From Metridium senile (lineage: Eukaryota; Cnidaria; Anthozoa; Actiniaria; Metridiidae), in assembly GCA_949775045.1 (NCBI GenBank), contig OX459109.1, positions 2,714,608-2,778,607 of the forward strand: DNA of 64,000 nucleotides, read 5' to 3'. The notes under the pieces are model-generated. The model was not told where the DNA came from, did no database searches, and saw only the letters and a program-made list of their open reading frames with translations. Position numbers and translations under genes: made by a program. Numbering within the stretch: the stretch's first letter is position 1; each line of letters opens with the position of its first letter. Positions 44,307 to 55,662 of the stretch are shown piece after piece.

Positions 44307-47300
44307 AGATATATATAGCAACAAGATATGGGCTTTTGATGAACAAGTCATATTTTCTATATATAATAAAACACATTTTTATAAGCATGCATTCATACAG
44401 TATCTCAATTTTAATTTTATTTAATAATTATAATATGTTTTCAATTAAATTTTAATGTAATTTTGGTAATATATATTGAAAATATCTTGATCCAACTACA
44501 TCTGTTACATTTTCCCAAAATTGAGGGTCAAAAGTAATTCTAATTACTGCAATACTTACAAAAGTGTACACTATCAAATCACAAAACTCGGCACCCGTTA
44601 AAGCTAACTGACATTGAATCTGGAAATATGTGGGATGTGTCTTGTGTAATTGCAATCTATTATCTTGAATATCCAGATACATTTTGTATTGGTCCACTCA
44701 TCTGAAAGAATTGACTTTCTCAATGCATTAATCATTGGTATATTAGGATTTTGTTTTTGTAAGTTTTCTTTCATTTCAGCAATGTCACCAAAGTCCACTT
44801 GTTGTTCCTCTACTGATCTTGCCTCATAAAGTGTGCATTTAATTCCGCTTGTTGTTTTTCCCAGTTTGGGCTTTTTTATCACTGTCTCCATGACTGTCTC
44901 TTTTCTAACATTCATCTTCCTGACCTGAGGCACAGTCCAGCCACAGGGTCTTGATGTACATGGAAGTTGCAATGGTATACTGTCTAATTTATCCAAAGTA
45001 AACTGTGCCATTAATTTAAGGAGACCATAGACATGATTGCAAAATCCCCCTTTACCCGCTTTACAAGAGCAGTAAGCATACTGGACTTCTGCCTTTGTTT
45101 TGGACAAGGAGCAACTTAATTGATGAAAATTACTTTTTGTATATGACGCACTACAGACCGCTCTCAGGTAAAAATATTTGGTATCATAGCAGCATGTTAC
45201 ACTGTCGAGGAAATTATCATATAGAAGATTCTCAGCTCTTTTTTGAGTCTTGCCAGTTTTACCAGATTTTTGAAAGAAAGACTCCAGTTCATTTATTGTA
45301 AACATTGGTGCCTCTGTAAGACATTTTGACCATTCCAAAGAAGTTGTTTTCCAATAATTACCTTTAAAAAATGATAGAAATATTGATTCAATTAAATGTA
45401 TAAATATCACTACACTTTATGATATAAAAAAAAAATCCATTATGTTTTGAGGGAATGCCAGCATTATCACAAATGAATATATGAATACAAAGCCCAAGTA
45501 CAAAAAGAGATGAATGAGAAAAAGAAAAAATGAGAAAAGGAAAAAGAGGAGTGAGAAATAGGCAGTATGTGAATGAATTTAAAATACCTTTCATGCACTG
45601 ATTTATTGAACTCATAGGGACATCAGTTGTAGATTCACAAACTTTTTCTTGTTTCATTTCTTTTGATCTTTCATATATTTTCCCCGGAGTAGGATCGACT
45701 ATCTTTTCCTCCATGTTGTTTTTAACATAATTATTGATCCTATAGGTTTGTAAGAGAGGAAAAGTGTGAATAAAACCTCATAAAAAATATCAATATATTA
45801 ACCCTTAATTGCACCTCAAATACATATTCTCTATTTCCATACAATGGCAAAATGTAGTAATGAAATGTTTTCATTATTATTAAAATAACGGATAATATTA
45901 GACTGAAACAAAAAGTAAATATAACTTCACCTTTGAATACAGGCAGCTTTAGTAGAAATATTTTTCAATGAATCCCCACGACAGGAAAGCCAGAATTTTA
46001 AATGCTCTACTCGGTACGATGTGAGTTCTGCTAACTTCAACTCACTGCCAGGTATATCGCCGGGAAGGAGGAATTTTGGGTCTTCATTGTCCTCTTTACA
46101 TGAAATATTTAACAAAAGTCATGTTATTTTATGTATATCAATATCTAACAACAACAGATATCGTAGCGATGTTATATTTTGCAAAGGGAATTGTCAACAA
46201 TACTCAATTTATATTGTAGCGATGCTAATTAAGCATGCAAATGTCAACAAAATTACATAAATAAAACTAGTAAATGTCACTTATGGAAGGAACTTTTTAT
46301 AAAATTGATGGTTGGTTGTGTTAAATCCCATAAAAAACATAAAAAATATCGTGCAAAGTCAACTACTGCAAAAAGTATATCGAGTGAGTTTGTAAATAAA
46401 TATCGTGCAAGACTTGAGGACAGCAAAAAATTATCTAGCAAACTTAGAATTGCCTATTCCCCAATCAAATATCGAAAAGTCCTTCCCTTATGTCCTAGAA
46501 AGCGGTAAAAATGATGTAGTTACTCATTTTAGTCGAAAAATGTTGACTTACCTGGCTTTGAGTCGGTTTTCTCCTCCATAATTGTGACTTTCGCCGGCTT
46601 GTAGTTGGCACTCACTGAGCTCAAAAAGTGCACGAAAACTTCTCAAAATTGAAATACGACTATCTATAACTAGAATTGTAATATTAACGAGACTAATTAA
46701 GGTGAAAACGATTTCTAAATTGAAAAATACGACTAAAAAACTTGTGAAAACACGACGAGAAAGACTTTGTAACTTTGCGAAAAGCGAGCCGACGAGCGAG
46801 GGATGTTTACATAATAAGCCTCGTTTTCATATTTTGAGCGGGCGCGGCTACAAAGTTTCGCAGAAGGTCTATATAAGCCAGAAATATGTCTTTAAACTGT
46901 ATTTTTGTTAATTATATAATTCATGAATAATTCATGAGAATTTTACGAAAGAAATCTCCTCCGTCACGAAGGTTGTTAGTATTAATTTTAGATACAAACA
47001 TTAATGGTCCTGATCCTGATATATTCTCATATTACATAATATATTATATATTGACCTACTGAAATTATAGACCAAAATTGTGAATTACTTTGTAGCCCGG
47101 GGGGGATACTACCTTTGTCCAAGTGTTAGGGGTGATCGGCGGAGATTTTGAAAATGACCCCTAAAAGGTACGCTCAGATACAAATAAAGCAGAGTAAAAA
47201 CGACCCTTAGAACTGATTTTTGAGCCAAATCTCTAAATGGACCCTAAAAGGTACGCACTGGAAATATTTTAACCCTAAAAGGTACGCCGATCACCCCTAC

Positions 47301-50300
47301 CACTTGGACAAAAGGAGTACCCCCCCCCCCCCCCCCCGGGCTTTGTAGTTAGTAAACTAATTAGACTCCAGTTGTCATTATTTTCTTGTGTGTTTATTAC
47401 ATCTTACACTAGAGTGATAAAAAGCAATAAACCTGTGCAATAGAGTGATTTTCATATGACCGTGCAAGAAAATAGACCATTTAGTTTGTGGTAGTTGATA
47501 AAGAACAAAAGAAAACGATGGGTTTAGTGTTTACTACTAACTATTAGTTTGCCTATTCTTTCACGGTCATGAAAATCAATCTAGTTGGTGATTTTCCGTT
47601 GTCTGTGTAAGAAAAATGACTAACTAGTACTTGTAGTAGTGTGTAATAGTTGGTAATAGATACAAAGAGACGAGAAGAGTCAAGATTATGTGTGTCATAT
47701 ACAATAATAAATTAATTCGATCATAACAATCGTTTATTCTAAAGATTAAAACATAAGAAACTGCAGTGACTTTTATTATAACCTGTTATAACAAATTCAT
47801 GGATCGTCATAGTCTATTCATGCAGTAATGTTGAAAATCAAATTCCTTTTCATGCTACAATGCGTAAAGGCCACTCTAGTATATACACCTATTTAAAAAA
47901 CCATTGACGCAAACAAAGCCACAGTCCACACTCTGAATCCTGCAAAGGATGTCTGTATTTCTCAGTTCTCTTGTTATCGATATATTCATAGCATATTTTG
48001 ATTGTACGTGTTTGTGTTATATGACCATAACAAGTTGTTGACGTTGTGGTAGATATAAATAGAAATATTTATTTGAAAAGCGTGCAATAAATCACAAATT
48101 ATGCCCATATAACTGACATCCTTTTCAGGCTTCAGAGTGTGGACCGTAGCTTCGACTGCGACAACGATTTTTAAAATGTGAATTTTGAAGGTGTATGATA
48201 GTGTACTTATAGTAGTACTAACTACCAACAGGTAATACCATGTATTATGCGTACTATTTGTTCACGGACGGCGGAAAATCACTCTAGTAGACTACTATAT
48301 TAACCTACTGAAATTATTGTTCATATTATTTGGTTCAGGATTCTTGCAACACAGTCTCTGCGATTTAATGATTATGGATACAGAGTTGCTCTTCTTTTGC
48401 ATATAGAATTACCAGACAGTGGTTGTGAGGTAAAGTGTATAGCCACAATCTCAAGACAGTTTTTATATGACATTATCATTATCATTATTCTTTTTATGCC
48501 ATATAGTAGCTGTCAGTTGACACAAGTAGCTACAACATAATTAAAACAAAGTGTATCCAGAATATTCTCAAAAGAAATGATAAAACTAGTTCCATGCCAC
48601 TATATGAATAATTTTGGCTGTTTTAAAGTATAATACCATAGAGCGAAAACACTAGAATCATGAAACAAAATCATATTGTTAGTGTACGTAATAGTTCTTA
48701 TTTAGCGACTATTAGTTACTATAAAAGACAAGTAACGTTGTAATGAGGTATTGTTTCCTTTTGTATTTGATGTTTCTGGTTGAGTGATACTGACTAAATA
48801 GTCACTAAATAAAAACTATTAGTTAGGAACTATTATGTTTTTATTTCATGGTTCTAGTGTTTTCGCTCTATATTAAATAATATTAAGTGACATACATGAC
48901 ATAATTATTATTTCAATGCTGTTACACTAATGTATGTAGTAGCTACCAGTAGAAAATCCTCAACAAAAAAAATGAAACTGGTAACTTCTAAGCTACAATA
49001 TATACTTGGCCACGTGACAGATATACTTTAAAATAATAAACAACCTTCTTGAGATTAGACATATCCTAGAAATAATATGCAGTATACAGCAAAACAAAAA
49101 GACAAACTTTTTTCAATGAAAGTATATAATATTTGATGTTTTTTTTTTGTCTATTTTCAGGTTGTGTTAACAACTACCCATCTATCCTATTGTCATAACT
49201 TTTTTGATGAATATGTAAGAATGGTAAGTCCTTTTTTTCCAAATAGATATTTCAATTTACGCCGTATTGCAAGAATGTTGTCACATGAAAAATTTATTCA
49301 TAATGAATCCTATGTACAAAAATATACTTTTAATTTTCAATAATTTTCAATGTTTGTTATTTGTTTTTTAGTCTCAGGCCCAAAAAGTAGTCACCGGAAT
49401 AGATACTTATTTAGAAAGGTAAAAAAAATCACATATTTTAACATCACAATCCCTTATTTGTTATAGTGTAGATAAAAAAAAACTGCACATGGGCATCCGG
49501 TAATATTTCAGAAATTGTGTACCGTAAGTTGAGTAACCTGTGACAACTCCCTTTGACATTTGAATGCTTCGTATTAGTAAGATGAACTTCATTTAGTTAG
49601 AGAGTCGTTTCTCATTGTTCAACAAGCATAAAACAATTACCGAAATATTTCATGGGGCCCAAAGTTTTTTGATTCACACTGTTAAAGCTCAGAATCAAGA
49701 AATAACAGTATGTACTGCTTGTGGTCAAATTTAAGAGCCTCAGACTCATGGTCTTCAAATTACTTTTTCAGGAATAACATAGAATCAACTCCTGTTATAT
49801 TAACTGGAGACTTCAACAGTCCCCAGGAGAACCCAGTGTATGAGTATGTACACAAGAATGGTTATGAGTCATCCTTTAAGACTGTACATGGCAGAGAACC
49901 ATTAGTTACTCACAAGGATCATACTGGACAGCAAATGTCAGTAGACTACATATTTTATAGGTAAAAGTACTTTCTTTTTCCTTCCTTCCTTCCTTCCTTC
50001 CTTCCTTCCTTCCTTCCTTCCTTCCTTCCTTCCTTCCTTCCTTCCTTCCTTCCTTCCTTCCTTCCTTCCTTCCTTCCTTCCTAATCTCCTTCCTTCCTTC
50101 CTAATCTCCTCCCTTCCTTCCTAATCTCCTCCCTTCCTTCCTTCATTCATTATTTTATAATAGCTGATTCATGTACATGTAATATCTATGTTTAATTCTT
50201 TATGCACAGACACCCAAAGAGTAAAGTTATTCAGCCTACAACGTCAACACTAATACCAGAGAAATATTCTGATCAGGTCAGCAAAAAGTGTATGCCTAAA

Positions 50301-53300
50301 TACTGTCAGGGGCTCCCATTACTAGTAATGGGCTCCTGATACTGTACAACTCTTTCTGTTCATATCTTTCAATATTTGTTTTTGTTGCTGTTGTCAATAT
50401 TGTTGTATGTTTTATGTTTTTGCTGAGGCTGTTGATTTTGTTCATGTGTTTTTGTTGCTGTTGTCAATATTGTTGTATGTTTTATGTTGTTGCTGTTGAT
50501 TTTGTTAATGTGTTTTTGTTGCTGTTGTCAATATTGTTGTATGTTTTATGTTGTTGCTGTTGATTTTGTTAATGTGTTTTTGTTGCTGTTGTCAATATTG
50601 TTGTTGACAAGGATGTTTTATGTTGTTGCTGTTGATTTTGTTAATGTGTTTTTGTTGCTGTTGTCATATTGTTGTTGACAAGGATGTTTTATGTTGTTGC
50701 TGAGGCTGTTGATTTTGTTAATGTGTTTTTGTTGCTGTTGTCAATATTGTTGTATGTTTTATGTTGTTGCTGTTGATTTTGTTAATGTGTTTTTGGTGCT
50801 GTTGTCAATATTGTTGTTGACAAGGATGTTTTATGTTGTTGCTGTTGATTTTGTTAATGTGTTTTTGGTGCTGTTGTCAATATTGTTGTTGACAAGGATG
50901 TTTTATGTTGTTGCTGTTGATTTTGTTAATGTGTTTTTGGTGCTGTTGTCAATATTGTTGTTGACAAGGATGTTTTATGTTGTTGCTGTTGATTTTGTTA
51001 ATGTGTTTTTGTTGCTGTTGTCAATATTGTTGTATGTTTTATGTTGTTGCTGTTGATTTAGTTAATGTGTTTTTGTTGCTGTTGTCAATATTGTTGTATG
51101 TTTTATGTTGTTGCTGTTGATTTTGTTAATGTGTTTTTGTTGCTGTTGTCAATATTGTTGTTGACAATGATGTATTATGTTGTTGCTGTTGATTTTGTTA
51201 ATGTGTTTATGTTGCTGTTGTCAATATTGTTGTTGACAGTGATGTTTTATGTTGTTGCTGTTGATTTTGTTAATGTGTTTTTGTTGCTGTTGTCAATATT
51301 GTTGTTGACAGTGATGTTTTATGTTGTTGCTGTTGATTTTGTTAATGTGTTTTTGGTGCTGTTGTCAATATTGTTGTTGACAAGGATGTTTTATGTTGTT
51401 GCTGTTGATTTTGTTAATGTGTTTTTGTTGCTGTTGTCAATATTGTTGTATGTTTTATGTTGTTGCTGTTGATTTTGTTAATGTGTTTTTGGTGCTGTTG
51501 TCAATATTGTTGTTGACAAGGATGTTTTATGTTGCTGTTGATTTTGTTAATGTGTTTTTGGTGCTGTTGTCAATATTGTTGTTGACAAGGATGTTTTATG
51601 TTGTTGCTGTTGATTTTGTTAATGTGTTTTTGGTGCTGTTGTCAATATTGTTGTTGACAAGGATGTTTTATGTTGTTGCTGTTGATTTTGTTAATGTGTT
51701 TTTGTTGCTGTTGTCAATATTGTTGTATGTTTTATGTTGTTGCTGTTGATTTAGTTAATGTGTTTTTGTTGCTGTTGTCAATATTGTTGTATGTTTTATG
51801 TTGTTGCTGTTGATTTTGTTAATGTGTTTTTGTTGCTGTTGTCAATATTGTTGTTGACAATGATGTATTATGTTGTTGCTGTTGATTTTGTTAATGTGTT
51901 TATGTTGCTGTTGTCAATATTGTTGTTGACAGTGATGTTTTATGTTGTTGCTGTTGATTTTGTTAATGTGTTTTTGTTGCTGTTGTCAATATTGTTGTTG
52001 ACAGTGATGTTTTATGTTGTTGCTGTTGATTTTGTTAATGTGTTTTTGGTGCTGTTGTCAATATTGTTGTTGACAAGGATGTTTTATGTTGTTGCTGTTG
52101 ATTTTGTTAATGTGTTTTTGTTGCTGTTGTCAATATTGTTGTATGTTTTATGTTGTTGCTGTTGATTTTGTTAATGTGTTTTTGTTGCTGTTGTCAATAT
52201 TGTTGTATGTTTTATGTTGTTGCTGTTGATTTTGTTAATTTGTTTTTGTTGCTGTTGTCAATATTGTTGTTGACAAGGATGTTTTATGTTGTTGCTGTTG
52301 ATTTTGTTAATGTTGTCATTGATGGTTATGGTGAGATGGATGATGATGAGGATGATTAGGGTGAGGATGATAATGATAAGGAGGAGGATGATAATGATAA
52401 GGAGGAGGATGATAATGAGGAGGAGGATGGGGATGATTAGGGTGATGATGATAATGATAAGGAGGAGGATGATAATGAGGAGGAGGATGGGGATGATTAG
52501 GGTGATGATGATAATGATAAGGAGGAGGATGATAATGAGGAGGAGGATGGGGATGATTAGGGTGATGATGATAATGATAAGGAGGAGGATGATAATGAGG
52601 AGGAGGATGGGGATGATTAGGGTGATGATGATAATGATAAGGAGGAGGATGATAATGAGGAGGAGGATGGGGATGATTAGGGTGATGATGATAATGATAA
52701 GGAGGAGGATGATAATGAGGAGGAGGAGGATTAGGGTGATGATGATAATGATAAGGAAGAGGATGATAATGAGGAGGAGGAGGATTAGGGTGATGATGAT
52801 AATGAGGAGGAGGAGGATTAGGGTGATAAGGTTGACAGTGAAGTTATCGATTATGGTGCTGATGATGATGACAATGGTAGTGATGATGAACTTGATGTTA
52901 TTGATGATGATGATGATGAGGTACAAAATTAATGTAGATAATTTTATTCATTGTGATGATAGTGATAGTATTGTTGACAATCTTGCTTCTAATTCTGGTT
53001 TATGACATTGCTATTCATGTTGCAGTACTTGTTGTTGTTGCTGATGCACTTGTTCTTGTTCCTGCTGCTGCCTATTTTAAAAATGTTGGTGTTGTTGCAG
53101 CTGTTATTGCTGCTGTTGCTAAATAAATGTTGTTGTTGTTTTTACTGCTGCTGTTGCTGTTGCTAAATAAATATTGTTGCTGTTGCTGCTGTTGTTAGTG
53201 TTGCTGTTGTTAAATAAATATTGTTGCTGTTGCTGCTGTTGTTAGTGTTGCTGTTGTTAAATAAATATTGTTGTTGCTGTTGTTAGTGTTGCTGTTGTTA

Positions 53301-53608
53301 AATAAATATTGTTGTTGCTGTTGTTAGTGTTGCTGTTGTTAAATAAATATTGTTGTTGCTGTTGTTAGTGTTGCTGTTGTTAAATAAATATTTTGTTGCT
53401 GCTGCAGCTGTTGTTGATTATTTAGTGCTGCTGTTATTGTTTTTTTCTCCCCTGCTACGTCTTCTTGACTGCCCTCATTAGCAACAGTACTAATTTTTTG
53501 TTTCTTCTGTTTTAGCAATGGCCAGAAGAATTTCAAATCTCAGACCACAGAATGTTGGTCACAGAATTTGAACTTGAAACTCCATCTGCGAATAATTTAG
53601 ATACTTGA
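38337..53608 (+). CDS. Endonuclease/exonuclease/phosphatase-fold protein, nine exons, complete
   Basis: Exons: 38337-38434, 39736-39906, 41016-41090, 48339-48429, 49161-49223, 49372-49418, 49772-49960, 50210-50276, 53516-53608. All have GT-AG borders and matching phases and give 297 residues. Catalytic motifs of the EEP (DNase I/CCR4-like) family are in order: FNIL with N23, CLQE with E72, KTDGLAIF, TTTHLSY, TGDFNS with D195 and N197, VDYIFY, and SDH with D277-H278. The layout closely resembles the plant calcium-binding EEP proteins of the At1g02270 type but ends without EF-hands. The substrate is not known; a metal-dependent nuclease or deadenylase is the family expectation. Shares a promoter with CTC1. 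Intron 3 carries a 5.6 kb transposon and the last intron a 2 kb minisatellite; neither breaks the reading frame. Confidence 0.88.
38925..39062. mobile_element. Short hairpin element in EEP-gene intron 1
   Basis: TATCCCACATACATCATATA and ATATGATGTGGGATA form the arms; SINE/MITE-like, ~135 bp. Confidence 0.6.
39235..39715. repeat. CATT/CATC tetranucleotide-rich array
   Basis: ATTCATTCATCCATT-type sequence with a ~180-bp internal duplication, immediately before EEP exon 2. Confidence 0.85.
39950..40730. repeat. ~60-bp minisatellite in EEP-gene intron 2
   Basis: GATGCAAGGCTATGCAATGT and AGGTGATGTGATGCTGTGAG recur about ten times with variant units. Confidence 0.9.
41286..41960 (+). repeat. Left terminal inverted repeat of the ISL2EU-like element
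   Basis: 675 bp, matching the reverse complement of 46196-46870 without indels at the checked points. It carries exon 1 of the transposase, its splice donor and presumably the promoter. It also holds a 67-codon basic ORF on the minus strand (41851-41648, MMVGCVKSHKKHKKYRAK at its start), reading outward; I cannot tell if that ORF is used. Confidence 0.9.
41577..43634 (+). CDS. THAP-domain DDE_Tnp_4 transposase (two exons)
   Basis: Exon 1 (41577-41604, MEEKTDSKP plus one base) lies inside the left inverted repeat and ends in a GGTAAGT donor. Exon 2 (42130-43634) follows a TTTCTAG acceptor in matching phase, giving 510 residues. N-terminal THAP zinc finger: FQCCYFNC, a tryptophan, then KVCNEHF supply the C2CH ligands. 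A coiled-coil segment rich in K, E and N follows around KKSKEMNDHINNIEKEL. The catalytic domain has D341 (VDCTE), D418 (ADKGF) and E465 (HVERYISRIK). The frame is intact, so the enzyme may be active. An unspliced reading from 42057 starting MISYSICER is possible but puts intron sequence in the protein. Confidence 0.85.
44452..46579 (-). pseudogene. SWIM zinc finger/YqaJ-type transposon protein with deleted nuclease core
   Basis: Exons on the minus strand: 46579-46552 (the MEEKTDSKP exon inside the right inverted repeat), 46093-45931, 45739-45588, then from 45361. Phases agree. The SWIM finger is seen as CSCKAGKGGFCNHVYGLL (CxC...CxH). Downstream, in another frame (about 44697-44452), the C-terminal end of a YqaJ/lambda-exonuclease-like domain appears: KTHPTYFQIQCQLALTG, then CDLIVYT and ILPKL. 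The expected middle of that domain (GLP/E, SPDG and EIK motifs) is missing and the frame shifts near 44700. The first frame ends at a stop at 44604. I infer an internal deletion that removed the catalytic core. The function of the intact protein in transposition is not established. Confidence 0.75.
46196..46870 (-). repeat. Right terminal inverted repeat of the ISL2EU-like element
   Basis: Mirror of 41286-41960. It carries the same short first exon (46579-46552, minus strand) feeding the SWIM/YqaJ gene, and the same outward 67-codon ORF (46305-46508, plus). Confidence 0.9.
47096..47340. mobile_element. MITE, 245 bp, perfect 8-bp duplication (hAT-like)
   Basis: CTTTGTAG flanks both ends (47088-47095, 47341-47348). 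Ends are CCCGGGGGG / CCCCCCGGG; inner GTGTTAGGGGTGATCGGCG and its inverse pair. Related sequence without the insertion is at about 54630-54650. An 8-bp duplication is typical of hAT. Confidence 0.88.
47444..47581. mobile_element. MITE, 138 bp, TAG (or TA) duplication
   Basis: Ends AGTGATTTTCATATGACCGT and GGTCATGAAAATCAATC. The empty site is in the homologous block at about 54978 (GCAATAGTTGGTG). Confidence 0.85.
47583..48285. mobile_element. Larger non-autonomous element, copy A
   Basis: GGTGATTTTCCGTTGTCTGT at one end and CACGGACGGCGGAAAATCAC at the other. It is duplicated at about 54978-55662 with few changes. No coding sequence seen. Confidence 0.75.
48642..48872. mobile_element. MITE, ~230 bp
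   Basis: TAGAGCGAAAACACTAGAAT and TTCTAGTGTTTTCGCTCTA; in EEP-gene intron 4. The ends resemble the nested MITE at 23611. Confidence 0.8.
49978..50150. repeat. CTTC tetranucleotide run
   Basis: CCTTCCTTCCTT for over 100 bp, 17 bp after EEP exon 7; variant units CTAATCTCCT at the end. Confidence 0.95.
50380..52312. repeat. 2-kb minisatellite with 693-bp higher-order repeat
   Basis: Units of 50-70 bp contain TTTTTGTTGCTGTTGTCAAT and TTTTATGTTGTTGCTGTTGA. The order of unit variants is repeated with a 693-bp shift (51065-51472 equals 51758-52165). In the last EEP-gene intron. The ORFs over it are artefacts. Confidence 0.9.
52318..52830. repeat. 60-bp GA-rich minisatellite
   Basis: GGGTGATGATGATAATGATA and GGAGGAGGATGATAATGAGG alternate in 60-bp units, about seven, directly after the previous array. 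Confidence 0.9.
53030..53430. repeat. GTT/GCT-rich tandem repeats
   Basis: GTTGTTAAATAAATATTGTT units of about 45-55 bp, six or more, just before EEP exon 9. Confidence 0.85.
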
Positions 53609-54039
53609 TTATAATATATTAATGTAAATGATTACGATTATAATTAGATTAGGACTAAAATAACACTCCCTTCCTTTTTTACCAAAAGTGCATATCAACT
53701 CTTTTGATGTTTGTTCTTTGTTTCCGCCAAACGTTGATCACAACTAGAGCTGAATAGCCCAGTTTCATGTTATCTACAATCATTGTCAAAAGTAGTTGGC
53801 ACGATTTTAGTATTTTATCTCTTAGTCACTACTTCATTTATTTTAAGCATAAAAAATTCCCCTCCCCTTCCCCCCACACCAATGTTGGTGTGAAATAATA
53901 GCACATTAACAGGTCAACCACATAAGCACCATACAATGACTCTCCCCTCAACATTGCGAAGGGGGGTGGGGGCAGTAGTAGAATTTCAGCATCACATTCG
54001 TGCCAACAGTTTTGTCAGTGATTGTAGCACCGCTGTACT

Positions 54040-54145
54040 ATTTGGCAAAAGGCGCAATTGCACATAGCTTCCTATGCAGCCACTCCTTTGTATTGACGAC
54101 ACAAAGGAGCGGCTACATAGGGGGCTAATTTGCACAGGAATAGCC
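54040..54145. repeat. Hairpin, ~100 bp
   Basis: CACATAGCTTCCTATGCAGC and the inverse around AGCGGCTACATAGG pair. The flanks 53609-54600 are otherwise unassigned 3'-flanking DNA of the EEP gene. Confidence 0.5.
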
Positions 54146-54716
54146 TCTATTCAGAGTAAAAATCAAAGGTGGAAACATTGATATGCTAATTATCAAAATG
54201 CTTCCCACAATCCATCTCGGTGTCATCTTCCAAGATCTGCGTTTTAACACGACAACCTAAAACATTCTGCTACCGGTAGTAAAATGACGTCATCTTGAAA
54301 ATAGTATATATTGATTTACAATATTTTATTATATAGGTTTTTCGAGAAGCAGGAAGTTTAAAGTTATATATAAAAAAATATTTTTTGAAAGGTCACGTCA
54401 TTTGATCAAACTAAAAAATATTTCCGCTTCATATATTGATTTCCCAATTGTTTTATTGCATTTTATATTTTATTTAATAAAATCAAAACAAAAATTATGA
54501 GTCACTATCACCGGGAAATGAAATTGTAACCATACGTAATTTGCAAACTTTATATCCACACAAAAAAATAAATTGATTTCTGTGTTTACTATTATACGCT
54601 AGAGTCATAGCCCAAACTTGTGAATTAGTTAGTAATTATAAACTAATTAGACTCTAGTTGCATTGAACATTATTTTCTTTGTGCATGTTTATTAAATCTT
54701 ACACTAGAGTGATAAA

Positions 54717-54946
54717 GGCCTAGTCTGGGACCTTAACTCGCACAAGCTCGCAGTAAATTACTCAATGTCATAATGCACAGGGAATTGCCATTACCTCATC
54801 TCACAAAGCTGAAATATACACATATAAGTCATGTTCTTTTAGTGTCACTCCAAATTATGGGATTTTTCCTTAACTCGCAGCATTGAAATTTTGATTTTCC
54901 CTTAACTCGCTGCGAGTTAAGGCGAGTTTAGGTCCCAGACTAGGCC
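54717..54946. mobile_element. MITE, 230 bp, 7-bp duplication
   Basis: GGCCTAGTCTGGGACCTTAA and GGTCCCAGACTAGGCC ends; TGATAAA on both sides. The homologous block at 47412-47425 has the empty site (GAGTGATAAAAAGC). The length suggests a hAT-like integration. Confidence 0.88.
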
Positions 54947-54977
54947 TTGATAAAAAGCAATAAACCTGTGCAATAGT

Positions 54978-55662
54978 TGGTGATTTTTCGTCGTCTGTGT
55001 AAGAAAAATGACTAAATAGTTTGTAGTAGTGCGTAATAGTTGGTAATAGATACAAAGAGACTAGAAGAGTCAAGATTATGTGTGTCGTACAATAATAAAT
55101 TAATTCAATCATAACAATCGTTTATTCTAAAGATTAAAACATAAGAAACTGCAGTGACTTGTATAACCTGTTGTAACAAATTCATTAGTCGTCATAATCT
55201 ATCCAGTAATGTTGAAAATCAAATTCCTTTTCATTCTACAATATAATGCGTAAAGGTTACTCTAGTATATACCTATTTCAAAAATCGTCGCAGCCGAAGC
55301 TACAGTCCATACTCTGAATCCTGCAAAGGCTGTAGGTATTTCTTCTCTTGTTATCGATATATTCATAGCATATTTTGATTGTACGTGTTTGTGTTATATG
55401 ACCATAACAAGTTGTTGACGTTGTGGTAAATAGAAATAGAAATATTTATTTGAAAAGCGTGCAATAAATCACAAATTATGTCCATATAACCGACATCCTT
55501 TTCAGGCTTCAGAGTGTGGACCGTAGCTTCGACTGCGACAACGATTTTTGAAATGTGAATTTCGAAGGTGTATATAGTTTAGTTAGTAGTACTAACTACC
55601 AACAGGTAATACCATGTATTATGCGTACTATCTGTTCACGGACGGCGGAAAATCACTCTAGT
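54978..55662. mobile_element. Larger non-autonomous element, copy B
   Basis: Same element as 47583-48285. It lacks the MITE before it that copy A has and has another one (54717-54946) that copy A lacks. Confidence 0.75.

Larger units (their letters stand above)
41286..46870 (+). mobile_element. ISL2EU-like DNA transposon, 5,585 bp, in intron 3 of the EEP-fold gene
   Basis: Two 675-bp terminal inverted repeats (41286-41960 and 46196-46870) start AGACCTTCTGCGAAAC; coordinates pair exactly (sum 88156) at several checked points. AT dinucleotides flank both ends (41284-41285, 46871-46872), a 2-bp target duplication. Inside are a plus-strand THAP/DDE_Tnp_4 transposase and a minus-strand SWIM/YqaJ-type gene, converging tail to tail. 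This pair of proteins with a short duplication fits the ISL2EU superfamily as I know it from Repbase. Near-identical repeats and an intact transposase frame argue for a young insertion. The second gene looks internally deleted. Confidence 0.85.

Noticed and set aside
44604..44697. Independent 81-codon gene starting at 44697
   Set aside because: It has no ATG at that point and continues the YqaJ-like C-terminus, so it is a deletion-shifted part of the larger gene.
50484..52359. Runs of 118-135-codon ORFs that look like a membrane protein family
   Set aside because: They are repeated translations of the minisatellite in the EEP-gene intron, cut at frame-shifting units.
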